64,000 nt of DNA from Enterococcus sulfureus ATCC 49903 (GTDB lineage: Bacteria; Bacillota; Bacilli; Lactobacillales; Enterococcaceae): the NCBI RefSeq assembly GCF_000407605.1, contig NZ_ASWO01000005.1, positions 248,001 through 312,000 of the forward strand. Direction: 5' to 3'. A program made the position numbers and the translations under genes. Of this stretch, positions 39,723 to 49,996 are shown piece after piece (positions within the stretch are counted from its first letter, which is position 1; each line of letters opens with the position of its first letter). Below the pieces are notes generated by a model. That model ran no database searches, had not been told where the DNA came from, and saw nothing but the letters and a program-made list of their open reading frames with translations.

Positions 39723-42542
39723 GTGGCAAATGACAAAATAGTGATTCATGGTGCACGAGCACATAATTTGAAAAATATCGATGTAACGATTCCACGCGAT
39801 AAGATGGTCGTTGTAACAGGACTATCAGGTTCTGGGAAGAGTTCATTAGCCTTTGACACACTCTATGCAGAAGGACAACGACGTTATGTTGAAAGTCTTT
39901 CGGCCTATGCGCGTCAATTTTTAGGACAAATGGACAAACCAGATGTCGACAGTATCGATGGCTTAAGCCCAGCCATTTCGATCGATCAAAAAACGACAAG
40001 TAAAAATCCACGTTCTACCGTAGGAACTGTAACAGAGATCAATGATTATCTAAGATTGCTTTATGCACGTGTAGGTCATCCAATTTGTCCAAACGATCAT
40101 GTGGAGATTACGAGTCAGTCAGTAGAACAAATGGTAGATCAAGTCCTAGAATTACCCGAGCGGACAAAAATTCAGCTATTAGCGCCTGTTGTACATGAAA
40201 AAAAAGGACAGCATAAAAAAGTCTTTGACATGATTCAACGAGAAGGATACGTTCGTGTACGTGTAAATGGAGAGACGTATGACATTACGGAAGTTCCTGA
40301 ATTAAGCAAAACGAAAAAACATTCGATTGCGATCGTGGTGGACCGTATTGTGATCAAAGAAGGAATTCGTTCACGTTTGTTTGACTCATTTGAAGCGGCA
40401 TTACGTTTGGCTGATGGGTATGCAGTAGTCGATGTGATCGGCGAAGAAGAAATGTTGTTTAGTGAGCATTATTCTTGTCCGTATTGTGGATTTACCGTGG
40501 GCGAATTGGAGCCACGACTTTTTTCATTCAATGCTCCATTTGGCGCATGTCCAGAATGTGATGGACTAGGGATGAAATTAGAAGTCGATCTAGATTTAGT
40601 TGTTCCAGATACGACAAAAACCTTGCGTGAAGGCGCGATTATTCCTTGGAATCCAATTAGTTCACAGTACTATCCGCAATTACTAGAGCAAGCTTGTTAT
40701 GCGTTCTCAATTGATATGGATACGCCTTTTGATCAACTTAGTGAACAAGAACAAGCTATTATTTTATATGGATCAGGCGATGAGGCGTTTCATTTCCATT
40801 ATGAAAATGACTTTGGTGGTGTGCGTGATGTCGACATTGCATTTGAAGGAGTAATGAGCAATATTAAGCGTCGCTATCATGAAACCAATAGTGATTTTAC
40901 GCGGGAACAAATGAAATTATATATGACAGAGTTGCCTTGTAACGTCTGTCACGGATATCGTTTAAACCGTCAAGCCTTATCGGTAAAAGTGGGCGGAGAG
41001 CATATCGGTCAAGTGAGCGAAAAAGCGATTGTGGATGCATTGGCCTTTATCGAACAGTTGGCTTTATCAGAAAAAGAGCAAACCATTGCACAACCAATCG
41101 TTAAAGAAATCAATGATCGATTAAGCTTTTTACGTAATGTAGGCTTAGATTATCTTACATTGAGTCGAGCAGCAGGTACACTATCTGGTGGAGAAGCACA
41201 ACGTATTCGTTTAGCGACGCAGATTGGATCGAACTTGTCTGGCGTTTTATATATTCTAGATGAGCCTTCGATTGGGTTGCATCAGCGAGACAATGACCGT
41301 TTATTAGATTCACTTAGAAAAATGCGTGATCTAGGCAATACATTGATCATTGTGGAACACGACGAGGATACAATGCGTGCGGCAGATTATTTAATCGATG
41401 TTGGACCAGGTGCCGGAGCTGCAGGTGGGCAAATCGTTGCACAAGGAACACCAAAACAAGTTGAAAAAAATAAAGCTTCTTTGACTGGACAATATTTGTC
41501 TGGAAAACGTAAGATCCCTGTTCCTGAAGTAAGACGTGAAGGAAACGGCAAAGCGATCGAATTAAAAGGGGCAGCGGAAAATAATTTGAAAAATCTAGAT
41601 GTGTCGTTTCCTTTAGGTGAGTTTGTCGCGGTAACGGGTGTTTCTGGATCTGGAAAATCAACGTTAGTCAATGAAATCTTGAAAAAAGCGTTAGCTCAAA
41701 AAATCAACCGAAATAGTGCGAAACCTGGGAAATATAAATCTATTTCAGGATACGAAGCAATTGAAAAAATCATTGATATCGATCAAAGCCCGATTGGACG
41801 AACACCTCGTAGTAATCCAGCGACTTATACAAGTGTATTTGACGATATTCGCGATCTCTTTGCGAAAACAAACGAAGCAAAAGTACGAGGATATAAAAAA
41901 GGACGATTTAGTTTTAATGTCAAAGGGGGACGCTGTGAGGCGTGTCGCGGAGATGGAATCATTAAAATCGAAATGCACTTTTTGCCAGATGTATATGTTC
42001 CATGTGAAGTTTGTCATGGCAAACGTTACAACTCAGAGACACTCGAGGTGCATTATAAAGGAAAAAATATTGCAGATATTTTAGATATGACAGTAGAAGA
42101 TGCGGTAGAATTCTTTCAATCGATTCCTAAAATCCAACGAAAATTGCAAACAATCGTAGATGTTGGATTAGGGTACATCACACTTGGTCAACCTGCGACG
42201 ACATTATCTGGTGGAGAAGCGCAACGGATGAAGTTGGCTAGTGAATTGCATAAGATCTCAAATGGGAAAAGCTTTTATATATTAGATGAGCCAACAACTG
42301 GATTGCATTCTGAAGATATCGCCCGTTTGTTGCACGTACTTGATCGTTTAGTTGAAAAAGGCAATACCGTGTTAGTCATCGAGCATAATTTGGATGTCAT
42401 CAAATCTGCCGATCATCTCATCGACTTAGGTCCAGAAGGTGGCGCTGGTGGGGGTACGATTTTAGCAACAGGAACACCAGAAGAAATCGCTCAAGTAAAA
42501 GAAAGCTATACAGGGAAATACTTAAAAACAGTATTAGCTTAA
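39723..42542 (+). CDS. uvrA: Excinuclease ABC subunit A
   Basis: This 939-residue dimeric ATPase scans for DNA damage and loads UvrB. It has two ABC modules: Walker [21 protein letters not shown] near 32-51 and [15 protein letters not shown] near 640-654, two [16 protein letters not shown] signatures, and two zinc modules (CPYC...CPEC near 252-285; CEAC...CEVC near 738-768). The start is GTG with GGAGG nine bases upstream. Complete and typical. Confidence 0.97.
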   Translation: MANDKIVIHGARAHNLKNIDVTIPRDKMVVVTGLSGSGKSSLAFDTLYAEGQRRYVESLSAYARQFLGQMDKPDVDSIDGLSPAISIDQKTTSKNPRSTVGTVTEINDYLRLLYARVGHPICPNDHVEITSQSVEQMVDQVLELPERTKIQLLAPVVHEKKGQHKKVFDMIQREGYVRVRVNGETYDITEVPELSKTKKHSIAIVVDRIVIKEGIRSRLFDSFEAALRLADGYAVVDVIGEEEMLFSEHYSCPYCGFTVGELEPRLFSFNAPFGACPECDGLGMKLEVDLDLVVPDTTKTLREGAIIPWNPISSQYYPQLLEQACYAFSIDMDTPFDQLSEQEQAIILYGSGDEAFHFHYENDFGGVRDVDIAFEGVMSNIKRRYHETNSDFTREQMKLYMTELPCNVCHGYRLNRQALSVKVGGEHIGQVSEKAIVDALAFIEQLALSEKEQTIAQPIVKEINDRLSFLRNVGLDYLTLSRAAGTLSGGEAQRIRLATQIGSNLSGVLYILDEPSIGLHQRDNDRLLDSLRKMRDLGNTLIIVEHDEDTMRAADYLIDVGPGAGAAGGQIVAQGTPKQVEKNKASLTGQYLSGKRKIPVPEVRREGNGKAIELKGAAENNLKNLDVSFPLGEFVAVTGVSGSGKSTLVNEILKKALAQKINRNSAKPGKYKSISGYEAIEKIIDIDQSPIGRTPRSNPATYTSVFDDIRDLFAKTNEAKVRGYKKGRFSFNVKGGRCEACRGDGIIKIEMHFLPDVYVPCEVCHGKRYNSETLEVHYKGKNIADILDMTVEDAVEFFQSIPKIQRKLQTIVDVGLGYITLGQPATTLSGGEAQRMKLASELHKISNGKSFYILDEPTTGLHSEDIARLLHVLDRLVEKGNTVLVIEHNLDVIKSADHLIDLGPEGGAGGGTILATGTPEEIAQVKESYTGKYLKTVLA

Positions 42543-42547
42543 TTTTG

Positions 42548-42579
42548 AAGGTAAGGACAAATTGTCTTTACCTTTTTTT
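42548..42579 (+). terminator. Terminator of uvrBA
   Basis: AAGGTAAGGACAA pairs with TTGTCTTTACCTT with one G-T pair, then T6-7. Confidence 0.85.
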
Positions 42580-42608
42580 ATATAAAAGTAGCCATGATAC
42601 GCCCGGGA

Positions 42609-42617
42609 TGATATAAT
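42609..42617 (+). promoter_or_regulatory. Extended -10 promoter of rapZ-yvcK-whiA
   Basis: TGATATAAT is a perfect extended -10 element; the -35 position is weak. The leader is about 30 nt. Confidence 0.6.
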
Positions 42618-42651
42618 TGTTTGGATAGAGAAAGTTAGAGGGGGAAATACT

Positions 42652-43539
42652 ATGGTAGATAACTTAGAATTAGTCATAATTACTGGAATGAGTGGAGCAG
42701 GAAAGACCGTCGCAGTCCAAAGCTTTGAAGATATGGGGTATTTTTGTATCGACAATATGCCACCATCTTTGATTCCAAAGTTTTGGGAATTGATCAAAGA
42801 ATCCGGGAAGATCTCAAAAATTGCGCTAGTTGTCGATATGCGTTCTCGTTCTTTCTTTGAAGAGATTCAAACGATGTTGATTGAGATTGAAAATACGAAT
42901 TTTATCAATACGCGGGTCTTATTTTTGGATGCATCTGATGAAGAATTGGTTTCGCGGTATAAAGAAACGCGTCGTGCTCACCCACTGGCAATGGATGGTT
43001 TGGTCACAGAAGGGATCAAGAAAGAGCGCCATTTGCTGGAAGAATTTAAAACACAAGCTTCTGTAGTCGTCGATACAACGGAATTGACACCGCGTCAATT
43101 ACGCGAACGAATCAGTGAAGAATTCCGTACGAGTGATGCGACTCCAGGATTTCGAATTGAAATGCTTTCGTTTGGTTTCAAATACGGGTTACCAATCGAT
43201 GCAGATATCGTGATGGATGTCCGTTTCTTGCCAAATCCGCATTATATTCCAGAGTTGCGCCCGTTAACTGGGTTAGATCAACCGGTGTATGAGTATGTGA
43301 TGTCATTTGACGAAACAGAACAATTTTACCAACAATTTAGTCAATTACTTGTCAGTGTGATGCCAGGTTATATCAAAGAAGGAAAAAGTAGCTTGACGGT
43401 TGCGATCGGGTGTACGGGTGGCCAGCATCGTTCAGTTGCGTTGACCAAACGTATCGGTGATTTATTGCAACTAGAATATCTCGTTCATACCACGCACAGA
43501 GATAAAGATAAACGTAAAGAAACAGTGAATCGTTCATGA
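42652..43539 (+). CDS. rapZ: RapZ/YvcJ nucleotide-binding protein
   Basis: The 295-residue P-loop protein has Walker A GMSGAGKT near residues 11-18, the DNMPPSLIP segment, and the C-terminal family block (SFGFKYGLP...[10 protein letters not shown]...[10 protein letters not shown]). In enterobacteria RapZ guides RNase E to the GlmZ small RNA and senses glucosamine-6-phosphate; the Firmicutes homologue YvcJ has GTPase activity and a less clear role. AGAGGGGG precedes the ATG. It overlaps yvcK by 4 bases. Confidence 0.94.
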   Translation: MVDNLELVIITGMSGAGKTVAVQSFEDMGYFCIDNMPPSLIPKFWELIKESGKISKIALVVDMRSRSFFEEIQTMLIEIENTNFINTRVLFLDASDEELVSRYKETRRAHPLAMDGLVTEGIKKERHLLEEFKTQASVVVDTTELTPRQLRERISEEFRTSDATPGFRIEMLSFGFKYGLPIDADIVMDVRFLPNPHYIPELRPLTGLDQPVYEYVMSFDETEQFYQQFSQLLVSVMPGYIKEGKSSLTVAIGCTGGQHRSVALTKRIGDLLQLEYLVHTTHRDKDKRKETVNRS

Positions 43540-44540
43540 GTGTTAAAACCTACCGTATCCATAAACCAAAAGTCGTGGTGTTAGGTGGAGGTACGGGATT
43601 ACCTGTCATTTTAAAAAGTTTACGTAATCAAGGGGTCGATATCACTGCAGTTGTGACCGTAGCTGATGATGGAGGAAGTAGCGGTGTCATTCGGGATTCG
43701 ATCACAATGGCACCACCTGGAGATTTACGTAATGTCTTGGTTTCGTTATCAGATATGCCAAGATTATACGAAGATATTTTTCAGTATCGGTTTAAATCAG
43801 AAGACCATTTTCTAGCCAATCATGCGTTAGGAAACTTGATCATCGCAGCGATCTCTGAAATGCGTGGCAGTACCTATGAAGCCGTGCAGTTATTATCCAA
43901 AATGATGCATGTAGATGGACGTGTATTTCCTTCTTCTGATGAGCCGTTGATTTTACACGCAGTCTTTAAAGATGGCACGACAGCGGTTGGAGAATCCAAT
44001 ATCGCCAAACAACGCAAAACGATCGATCGTGTTTTTGTGCAAAATCAACACAATCTGGAAGAACCTAAAGCTGCACGAAAAGTGATTTCCTCGATTTTAG
44101 CTGCAGATATGGTCGTATTAGGTCCAGGAAGCTTATTTACGAGTATTTTGCCCAATCTTATGATTACAGAAATTGGTCAAGCCTTGTTGGAGACGAAAGC
44201 GGAGACGGTGTACATTTGCAATATTATGACGCAAAAAGGGGAAACAGAACAATTTACGGATGCTGAACATGTTCGTGTGTTACATGAACACTTAGGTCAG
44301 CGATTTATTGACACAGTATTAGTCAATATTGAAAAAGTACCAGAAGATTATATGGACAACGATCGATACGATGAGTATTTGGTACAAGTGAAACATGATT
44401 TTACTAGCTTACGTAATGAAGGTTGTCGTGTTGTATCGACGGATTTTCTTGAACTACGTGACGGGGGCGTATTTCACGATGGAGAAAAAGTTGTCCAAGA
44501 ATTATTGCGCTTAGTTTATGAACGTAAACGTGTAAATTGA
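43536..44540 (+). CDS. yvcK: YvcK/CofD-like factor
   Basis: The 334-residue protein has the CofD-like nucleotide-binding start [17 protein letters not shown] and [13 protein letters not shown] (about 41-53). In Firmicutes YvcK (GlmR) binds UDP-GlcNAc and supports growth on gluconeogenic carbon and cell-wall precursor balance. It overlaps the rapZ stop (ATGA), so translation is coupled. Confidence 0.94.
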   Translation: MSVKTYRIHKPKVVVLGGGTGLPVILKSLRNQGVDITAVVTVADDGGSSGVIRDSITMAPPGDLRNVLVSLSDMPRLYEDIFQYRFKSEDHFLANHALGNLIIAAISEMRGSTYEAVQLLSKMMHVDGRVFPSSDEPLILHAVFKDGTTAVGESNIAKQRKTIDRVFVQNQHNLEEPKAARKVISSILAADMVVLGPGSLFTSILPNLMITEIGQALLETKAETVYICNIMTQKGETEQFTDAEHVRVLHEHLGQRFIDTVLVNIEKVPEDYMDNDRYDEYLVQVKHDFTSLRNEGCRVVSTDFLELRDGGVFHDGEKVVQELLRLVYERKRVN

Positions 44541-44568
44541 GCGAAGTTGTAGAAAGAAGGTGATCTGG

Positions 44569-45501
44569 ATGTCATTTGCAGCCGAGGTCAAAAAAGAATT
44601 AACAAGTCTTGAGGTACATCGTGAGCATGCCAAAGCAGAACTTGCGGCATTGATTCGGATGAATGGTTCGCTTAGTTTAGCCAATCATCAGTTTGTATTA
44701 AATGTGCAAACTGAAAATGCTGCGATCGCAAGACGGATTTACTCCTTGCTTAAAGATCATTATGAGGTCAAAAGTGAGTTATTAGTTCGTCGGAAAATGA
44801 AATTAAAAAAGAATAATGTGTATATCGTGCGCTTAAAACAAGATACACAACGCATCTTAACGGATTTAGATATTATGGACGGTATGATGTTTCACACACA
44901 CGTTTCAGATGAAATCATGGGCAATAGTCAAAAAATGCGTTCTTATTTAAGAGGCGCGTTTATGGCTTCAGGTTCCGTCAATAATCCAGAAACGAGCCGG
45001 TATCATTTAGAGATCTATTCTTTATATGAAGAGCATAATCAAGATATCTGCGAGATGTTGAATTTCTTCGACTTAAATGGACGAACATTAGAACGACGTA
45101 ACGGGTATATTTCCTACTTAAAAGGAGCCGAGCAAATTGCGGATTTCTTCGTTGTGATCGGGGCAACCAATTCGATGCTAAAATTTGAAGATGTACGCAT
45201 CGTTCGTGATATGCGTAACTCTGTCAATCGTTTGGTCAATTGCGAGACAGCCAATATGAATAAAACGATTGATGCCGCCTCAAAACAATTAGAAAATATC
45301 GCCTATATCGAAGATACAGTAGGATTACAAGCACTACCAGAAAAACTACAGGAAATCGCTGAGTTACGACTGGAAAATCCTGAAGTTAGTTTAAAAGAAT
45401 TAGGAGAGATGATTCCATCGGGTGCCATCTCAAAATCAGGGATTAACCATCGAATTCGTAAAATCAACGAATTTGCTGAACGCTTGAGAGAAGCAAAATA
45501 A
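44569..45501 (+). CDS. whiA: DNA-binding protein WhiA
   Basis: The 310-residue protein has an N-terminal LAGLIDADG-type homing-endonuclease fold without catalytic residues (about 1-210; [23 protein letters not shown]) and a C-terminal helix-turn-helix (about 230-305). ATG 44569 follows AAGAAGGTGAT; GTG 44560 lies in that site. It is a regulator of division-related functions in Firmicutes. It is the last gene of the rapZ operon. Confidence 0.95.
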   Translation: MSFAAEVKKELTSLEVHREHAKAELAALIRMNGSLSLANHQFVLNVQTENAAIARRIYSLLKDHYEVKSELLVRRKMKLKKNNVYIVRLKQDTQRILTDLDIMDGMMFHTHVSDEIMGNSQKMRSYLRGAFMASGSVNNPETSRYHLEIYSLYEEHNQDICEMLNFFDLNGRTLERRNGYISYLKGAEQIADFFVVIGATNSMLKFEDVRIVRDMRNSVNRLVNCETANMNKTIDAASKQLENIAYIEDTVGLQALPEKLQEIAELRLENPEVSLKELGEMIPSGAISKSGINHRIRKINEFAERLREAK

Positions 45502-45538
45502 AACGAGCAAAAAGTATTTACTTTTTGCTCGTTTTTTA
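45502..45538. terminator. Bidirectional terminator
   Basis: AACGAGCAAAAAGT pairs perfectly with ACTTTTTGCTCGTT around a 4-nt loop, with T6. It stands between whiA and the converging DsbA-like gene. Confidence 0.88.
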
Positions 45539-45550
45539 TTGTTCAATTTT

Positions 45551-46066
45551 TTATTGTTCAACGAATGTAGCCAATTCTTCTTTAGAGATACTTTCATCAA
45601 AAATATGTCCATCAAATAAAATAGTTGGGACAAATTTAATGACAGCAGCTTCACTTTCTTGGGTAATTTCTTGAGCATACTCTGCATGGTTATGCTCGGT
45701 CAATCCTAGAGTATTTTCGGCAAATGCGGCAACTTCTTCTAAAGATAGATTTCCCCATTGATCTTGAGTATCGAAGATTTTTTCGATTTCAGCTAAAGCT
45801 GTTTGTGCATTATCCGTTGTGACATAACGATGCATCACATTTCCACGTTGTAATGATTCTTTTTGTCGATCGGTTAATTTGATCAAGCGTGAAAGACGAT
45901 CTTGAGCAACAGCTTGTGCTAAATATTCTTTTGAATCTTGGAACCATTTTTTGCAATAAGGACAACGCAAATTCACAAATTCAATCATGATTCGTTCTTC
46001 ATTGTCTCCGATTTTAATCCCTGTCTTTGTATTGGTTGCTTCTGGTTTGATTACTGAAATATCCAT
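45551..46066 (-). CDS. DsbA-like thioredoxin-fold protein
   Basis: The 171-residue product starts at the ATG at 46066 with AGGAGG upstream on the minus strand; the frame is open to 46093, but without a site. The CPYC motif (RCPYCKKWF near residues 34-42) is the redox centre of the thioredoxin/DsbA group; a helical insert and the cis-proline segment KFVPTILFDGHIF follow. No signal peptide is seen, so it is a cytoplasmic oxidoreductase. It is divergent from nifJ. The exact partner is unknown. Confidence 0.85.
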   Translation of the reverse strand: MDISVIKPEATNTKTGIKIGDNEERIMIEFVNLRCPYCKKWFQDSKEYLAQAVAQDRLSRLIKLTDRQKESLQRGNVMHRYVTTDNAQTALAEIEKIFDTQDQWGNLSLEEVAAFAENTLGLTEHNHAEYAQEITQESEAAVIKFVPTILFDGHIFDESISKEELATFVEQ

Positions 46067-46145
46067 GTAATTATTCCTCCTTTTTCTTATCACAATTGTA
46101 CCTAATTTTTTGTCAAAATCCTACTAATCAAGTTCCTTTTGTTTT

Positions 46146-46184
46146 TGTGAAAAAATTAACTTTTATCTTTATAATTTTTTCACA
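46146..46184 (+). promoter_or_regulatory. Inverted-repeat operator candidate upstream of nifJ
   Basis: TGTGAAAAAATTA (46146-46158) and TAATTTTTTCACA (46172-46184) are exact inverted copies separated by 13 bases. They begin and end with TTGTGAA and TTCACAA, perfect half sites of the Rex consensus TTGTGAA-N4-TTCACAA, but at a wider spacing. A TATACT -10 follows at 46191-46196, so a bound protein would cover the promoter. Binding by Rex is a hypothesis. Confidence 0.5.
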
Positions 46185-46190
46185 ATCTAT

Positions 46191-46196
46191 TATACT
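46191..46196 (+). promoter_or_regulatory. -10 element of nifJ
   Basis: TATACT lies 33 bases before the nifJ ATG. No clear -35 exists; the expected position lies within the inverted repeat, which suggests a weak or activator-dependent promoter. Confidence 0.45.
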
Positions 46197-46229
46197 GATA
46201 ATAAAGAATGTGAAAAGAGGAGTGTCTTT

Positions 46230-49200
46230 ATGAAAGAATATCAGATCATGGATGGCAATGAGGCTGCGGCGTATGTATCTTACGCTTTTACAGAAGTAGC
46301 CGCAGTCTATCCGATCACCCCGAGTTCACCGATGGCCGAGATGGTTGAGACATGGGCGACACAACGACGGAAAAACATTTGGCAACAGCCAGTGAAAATT
46401 GTTGATATGCAGTCTGAAGCTGGAGCAGCTGGAGCGGTCCATGGAGCCTTGAAAACAGGTGCGATGACAACGACCTATACTGCGTCACAAGGATTACTTT
46501 TGATGCTACCTAATATGTATAAAATCGCGGGTGAATTATTGCCAAGTGTGATCCATGTCGCCAGTCGTGCAGTAACGACCAATGCATTGAGTATTTTTGG
46601 AGATCATTCTGACGTGATGGCCGTACGCCAAAGTGGTTATGCGATGTTAGCATCTAGCTCGGTCCAAGAAGCGATGGATTTTGCAGCAATTGCTCATCTA
46701 GCCTCAATCAAAAGTAGTGTACCTTTCGTTCATTTTTTTGACGGCTTTCGAACAAGTCATGAAATTCAAAAAATAGAGGTATTGCCGTATGCCAAATTGT
46801 CAGAATGGGTCGATCATGATCAAGTTGCAGCATTTCGCGCACGTGCGATGAATCCAAATCATCCAACGGTCAGCGGAACCAATCAAAATCCTGACGTACA
46901 TTTTCAGCAACGTGAAGCAGTTAATCAGGCATATGAACAAGTGATTCTAACGGTCAAAAACTATTTCAAAACACTAAATGCTTTTCGTCAAACTGACTAT
47001 GATGTCGTCAATTACTACGGGGCAATTGATGCGACGGAGGTCATTGTTGCCATGGGGTCTGTAACAGAAACGATTCGCCAAACCGTTGCGCACTTAAACG
47101 AAAAAGGACGCAAAGTAGGTGTAGTGTGTATTCATTTATATCGACCATTTCCTGTAGAGGACTTACTTCAAGTCATGCCAAAAACAGTTCAACGTCTCGC
47201 GGTTTTAGATCGAAGCAAAGAAAGTGGTGCACCAGCAGAGTCCTTGGCCCTTGATGTACAAAGCGCGTTTTATGGACAAAAAGAAGCACCGATGATTCTT
47301 CATGGTCGTTATGGATTGGGTTCAAAAGAAATCCGTCCAGATCATATTCTTGCATTATTTAAAGAACTTTGTGCACCTCAGCCAAAAGAAGTCTTTACCT
47401 TAGGAATTGATGACGATGTTACGCATCTATCCCTTCCAAATTTAAGTCCGATCGACCTGACTCCAGATTCGATCAAACAAGCGAAATTCTGGGGATTTGG
47501 TTCAGATGGGACAGTAGGAGCGAGTAAATCTGCGATCAAATTGATTGGAAAACATGGAGCACCACATATCCAAGGATATTTTTATTATGATTCTAAAAAA
47601 TCTGGAGGACTGACGGTTTCTCATTTGCGTTATGGCGATCGACCGATTCAATCTGAGTATTTGATCGAAGCTGCAGATTATGTCGCGTGTCATACACCAG
47701 CATATATTCATCATTATCCTTTATTGGAGGATCTAAAACCTGGCGGGATTTTTGTATTGAATACACCGTGGTCTAAAGAACAAATCTTGCATGCTTTGCC
47801 TCAAAAAGTGAAACAGCAACTTGCGCAAAAACAAATACGATTTTATACGATCAATGCGATGAAGTTAGCTCATGAAAAAGGTCTTGGACAGCATATCAAT
47901 ACGATCATGGAAGCAGTTTTCTTTTATTTGATGAAACCTTTTGAGTATGAGAAAGCCAAAGAAGCGTTAAAAAAAGAACTAAAACTACGCTATCGACATA
48001 AACCTAAGCAAGTTGTTTTGGATAATGTCGCGATCTTAGAGGAAGCCATTTTGTATTTAGAAACCGTCACGATTCCAAAAGAGTGGCAAAGCATAAACGT
48101 AGAAGAGCCAAAACCTAGCACAACCACGTATATGGATACGATTGCGCGTCCCGTATTGACTCAAAAAGGAAATGAATTGAAAGTCTCTGCGTTTGCAGAA
48201 TCGTCTTTACAAACAGGGACCATCCCGCTTGGAACAGCAGCGTATGAAAAGCGCGGAATCGCGTTAGAAGTACCAAACTGGATCAGTGATCGCTGTACGA
48301 TGTGCAACGAGTGTGCCTTTGTTTGTCCACATGCTGCTATTCGTCCATTTTTACTAGACGAAGAAGAAGAAGCTACTCGACCAGAAGGGATGATCACACG
48401 AAAATTCCGTGGAAAAGATGGATTATGGTATCGTATCCAAGTATCCGTAGAAGACTGTACGGGATGTGGGGTATGTGTTGAAGCTTGTCCTGCGAAAGGA
48501 AAAGCGTTGGAGATGGTTCCTTATGAAGAACAAAAAGAACAAGCGATTAATTGGGCGTTTGCGATGACGTTAAAACAAAAAGAAAATCCAGCAAAACTAG
48601 GAAGTGTGATGGGGTCGCAGTTTGAGCAACCATTATTAGAATTTTCTGGAGCGTGTGCGGGGTGTGGCGAAACGCCATATGTTAAATTAGTCACACAATT
48701 ATTTGGAGATCGTATGTTGATTGCCAATGCAACAGGCTGTTCTTCTATCTGGAGTGCATCCTTTCCAACAGCTCCTTATACCACAAATCATGAAGGAAAA
48801 GGACCAGCTTGGTCAAACTCGCTCTTGGAAGATAATGCTGAATTTGGATATGGAATGTATATGGGGATCACAACCAGACGCTACGCACTAGCAGACCAAC
48901 TCCTTCAGCTAAAAAAACAAGCCAAAAATGTCTTCAAAGCGGAAACGTTGGCATGGATAGAAGAATTTGTGACGCACTTGATGGATAGTGACGGAACAAA
49001 GCAACGCGCAGAGAAGTTGAAGCACGCGTTGCAATCTGAAACTGAGCTTGAACGTGAACGTCTTGCGATCTTAGCAAAAGAAGAGTTATTTGTTAAGCCG
49101 AGTCAATGGATCATCGGTGGTGATGGCTGGGCATATGATATTGGTTATGGTGGACTAGATCATGTATTGGCGAGTGGAGAAGATGTGAATATCCTTGTCT

Positions 49201-49835
49201 TAGATAACGAAGTGTATTCAAATACAGGGGGCCAAGTATCAAAAGCCACCCCACAAAGTGCGATCGCTAAATTTGCTTCGATTGGCAAACGACAACATAA
49301 AAAAGACCTAGGAAAATTGGCGATGACCTATGAATCTGTTTATGTCGCACAAATTTCATTTGCTGCCAATCCAATGCAGACGATCAAAGCGATCGAAGAA
49401 GCAGAGAGATTTTCTGGTCCATCGATTTTGATTGCGTATACGCCATGTATTGCACATGGATTAGTTGGTGGAATGAAAAATAGTTTAACGGAAGCAAAAT
49501 TAGCCGTAGAAAGTGGCTACTGGCCACTTTATCGATATCATCCGTTTAAAACGGAAGCCAAACGATTTAGTTTAGATACGAAACGACCAAAATTTGATCG
49601 TTTAGGTGACTTTTTAACGATGCAACAACGCTTTAATACGGTAAAAACATCTGCAGTACTAGCAGAATTAACAGAACAAGTAACAAAACGATTTGCGTAT
49701 TATCAAAAGCTTACGGGCAAGATAAGCCGAGAAAAAGTAAATGCGACTGTAAGCGAACAAGACGTAGAAATGGATGAAGCTACCAAACGGCGACTTGAAA
49801 GACGAGAAGCACGTAAGAAAAACGCAAAAAAATAA
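46230..49835 (+). CDS. nifJ: Pyruvate:ferredoxin (flavodoxin) oxidoreductase NifJ
   Basis: This 1201-residue single-chain PFOR oxidises pyruvate with CoA to acetyl-CoA, CO2 and reduced ferredoxin or flavodoxin. Domain order is as expected: pyruvate/TPP domain I with YPITPSSPMAE (about 28-38), domain II, the gamma domain (about 415-600), two 4Fe-4S motifs (CTMCNECAFVCPH near 690; CTGCGVCVEACP near 745), a proximal cluster CAGCGET near 810 and the TPP motif GGDGWAYDIGYGG near 968. GAGGAG precedes the ATG. The enzyme is oxygen-sensitive in most organisms. It is monocistronic with its own terminator. No ferredoxin or flavodoxin gene is beside it. Confidence 0.96.
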   Translation: MKEYQIMDGNEAAAYVSYAFTEVAAVYPITPSSPMAEMVETWATQRRKNIWQQPVKIVDMQSEAGAAGAVHGALKTGAMTTTYTASQGLLLMLPNMYKIAGELLPSVIHVASRAVTTNALSIFGDHSDVMAVRQSGYAMLASSSVQEAMDFAAIAHLASIKSSVPFVHFFDGFRTSHEIQKIEVLPYAKLSEWVDHDQVAAFRARAMNPNHPTVSGTNQNPDVHFQQREAVNQAYEQVILTVKNYFKTLNAFRQTDYDVVNYYGAIDATEVIVAMGSVTETIRQTVAHLNEKGRKVGVVCIHLYRPFPVEDLLQVMPKTVQRLAVLDRSKESGAPAESLALDVQSAFYGQKEAPMILHGRYGLGSKEIRPDHILALFKELCAPQPKEVFTLGIDDDVTHLSLPNLSPIDLTPDSIKQAKFWGFGSDGTVGASKSAIKLIGKHGAPHIQGYFYYDSKKSGGLTVSHLRYGDRPIQSEYLIEAADYVACHTPAYIHHYPLLEDLKPGGIFVLNTPWSKEQILHALPQKVKQQLAQKQIRFYTINAMKLAHEKGLGQHINTIMEAVFFYLMKPFEYEKAKEALKKELKLRYRHKPKQVVLDNVAILEEAILYLETVTIPKEWQSINVEEPKPSTTTYMDTIARPVLTQKGNELKVSAFAESSLQTGTIPLGTAAYEKRGIALEVPNWISDRCTMCNECAFVCPHAAIRPFLLDEEEEATRPEGMITRKFRGKDGLWYRIQVSVEDCTGCGVCVEACPAKGKALEMVPYEEQKEQAINWAFAMTLKQKENPAKLGSVMGSQFEQPLLEFSGACAGCGETPYVKLVTQLFGDRMLIANATGCSSIWSASFPTAPYTTNHEGKGPAWSNSLLEDNAEFGYGMYMGITTRRYALADQLLQLKKQAKNVFKAETLAWIEEFVTHLMDSDGTKQRAEKLKHALQSETELERERLAILAKEELFVKPSQWIIGGDGWAYDIGYGGLDHVLASGEDVNILVLDNEVYSNTGGQVSKATPQSAIAKFASIGKRQHKKDLGKLAMTYESVYVAQISFAANPMQTIKAIEEAERFSGPSILIAYTPCIAHGLVGGMKNSLTEAKLAVESGYWPLYRYHPFKTEAKRFSLDTKRPKFDRLGDFLTMQQRFNTVKTSAVLAELTEQVTKRFAYYQKLTGKISREKVNATVSEQDVEMDEATKRRLERREARKKNAKK

Positions 49836-49840
49836 CCTAG

Positions 49841-49876
49841 AAAAAGCGATCAAATCTTAAATTTGATCGCTTTTTC
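49841..49876 (+). terminator. Terminator of nifJ
   Basis: AAAAAGCGATCAAAT pairs perfectly with ATTTGATCGCTTTTT around a 6-nt loop. Confidence 0.88.
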
Positions 49877-49948
49877 TGTAAGTAATGATAAGTTTTGAAA
49901 AAAATAGATAAAAAAGTCAGAATTTCACTCAATTTTAAAAAATGCTTA

Positions 49949-49957
49949 TGTTATACT
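49949..49957 (+). promoter_or_regulatory. Extended -10 promoter of cdaA-cdaR-glmM
   Basis: TGTTATACT is an extended -10 element about 40 bases before cdaA. The -35 is weak. Confidence 0.55.
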
Positions 49958-49996
49958 GAAATATGAAAAGTCTGTGAGCAAAGGAAGGCTTCATAT

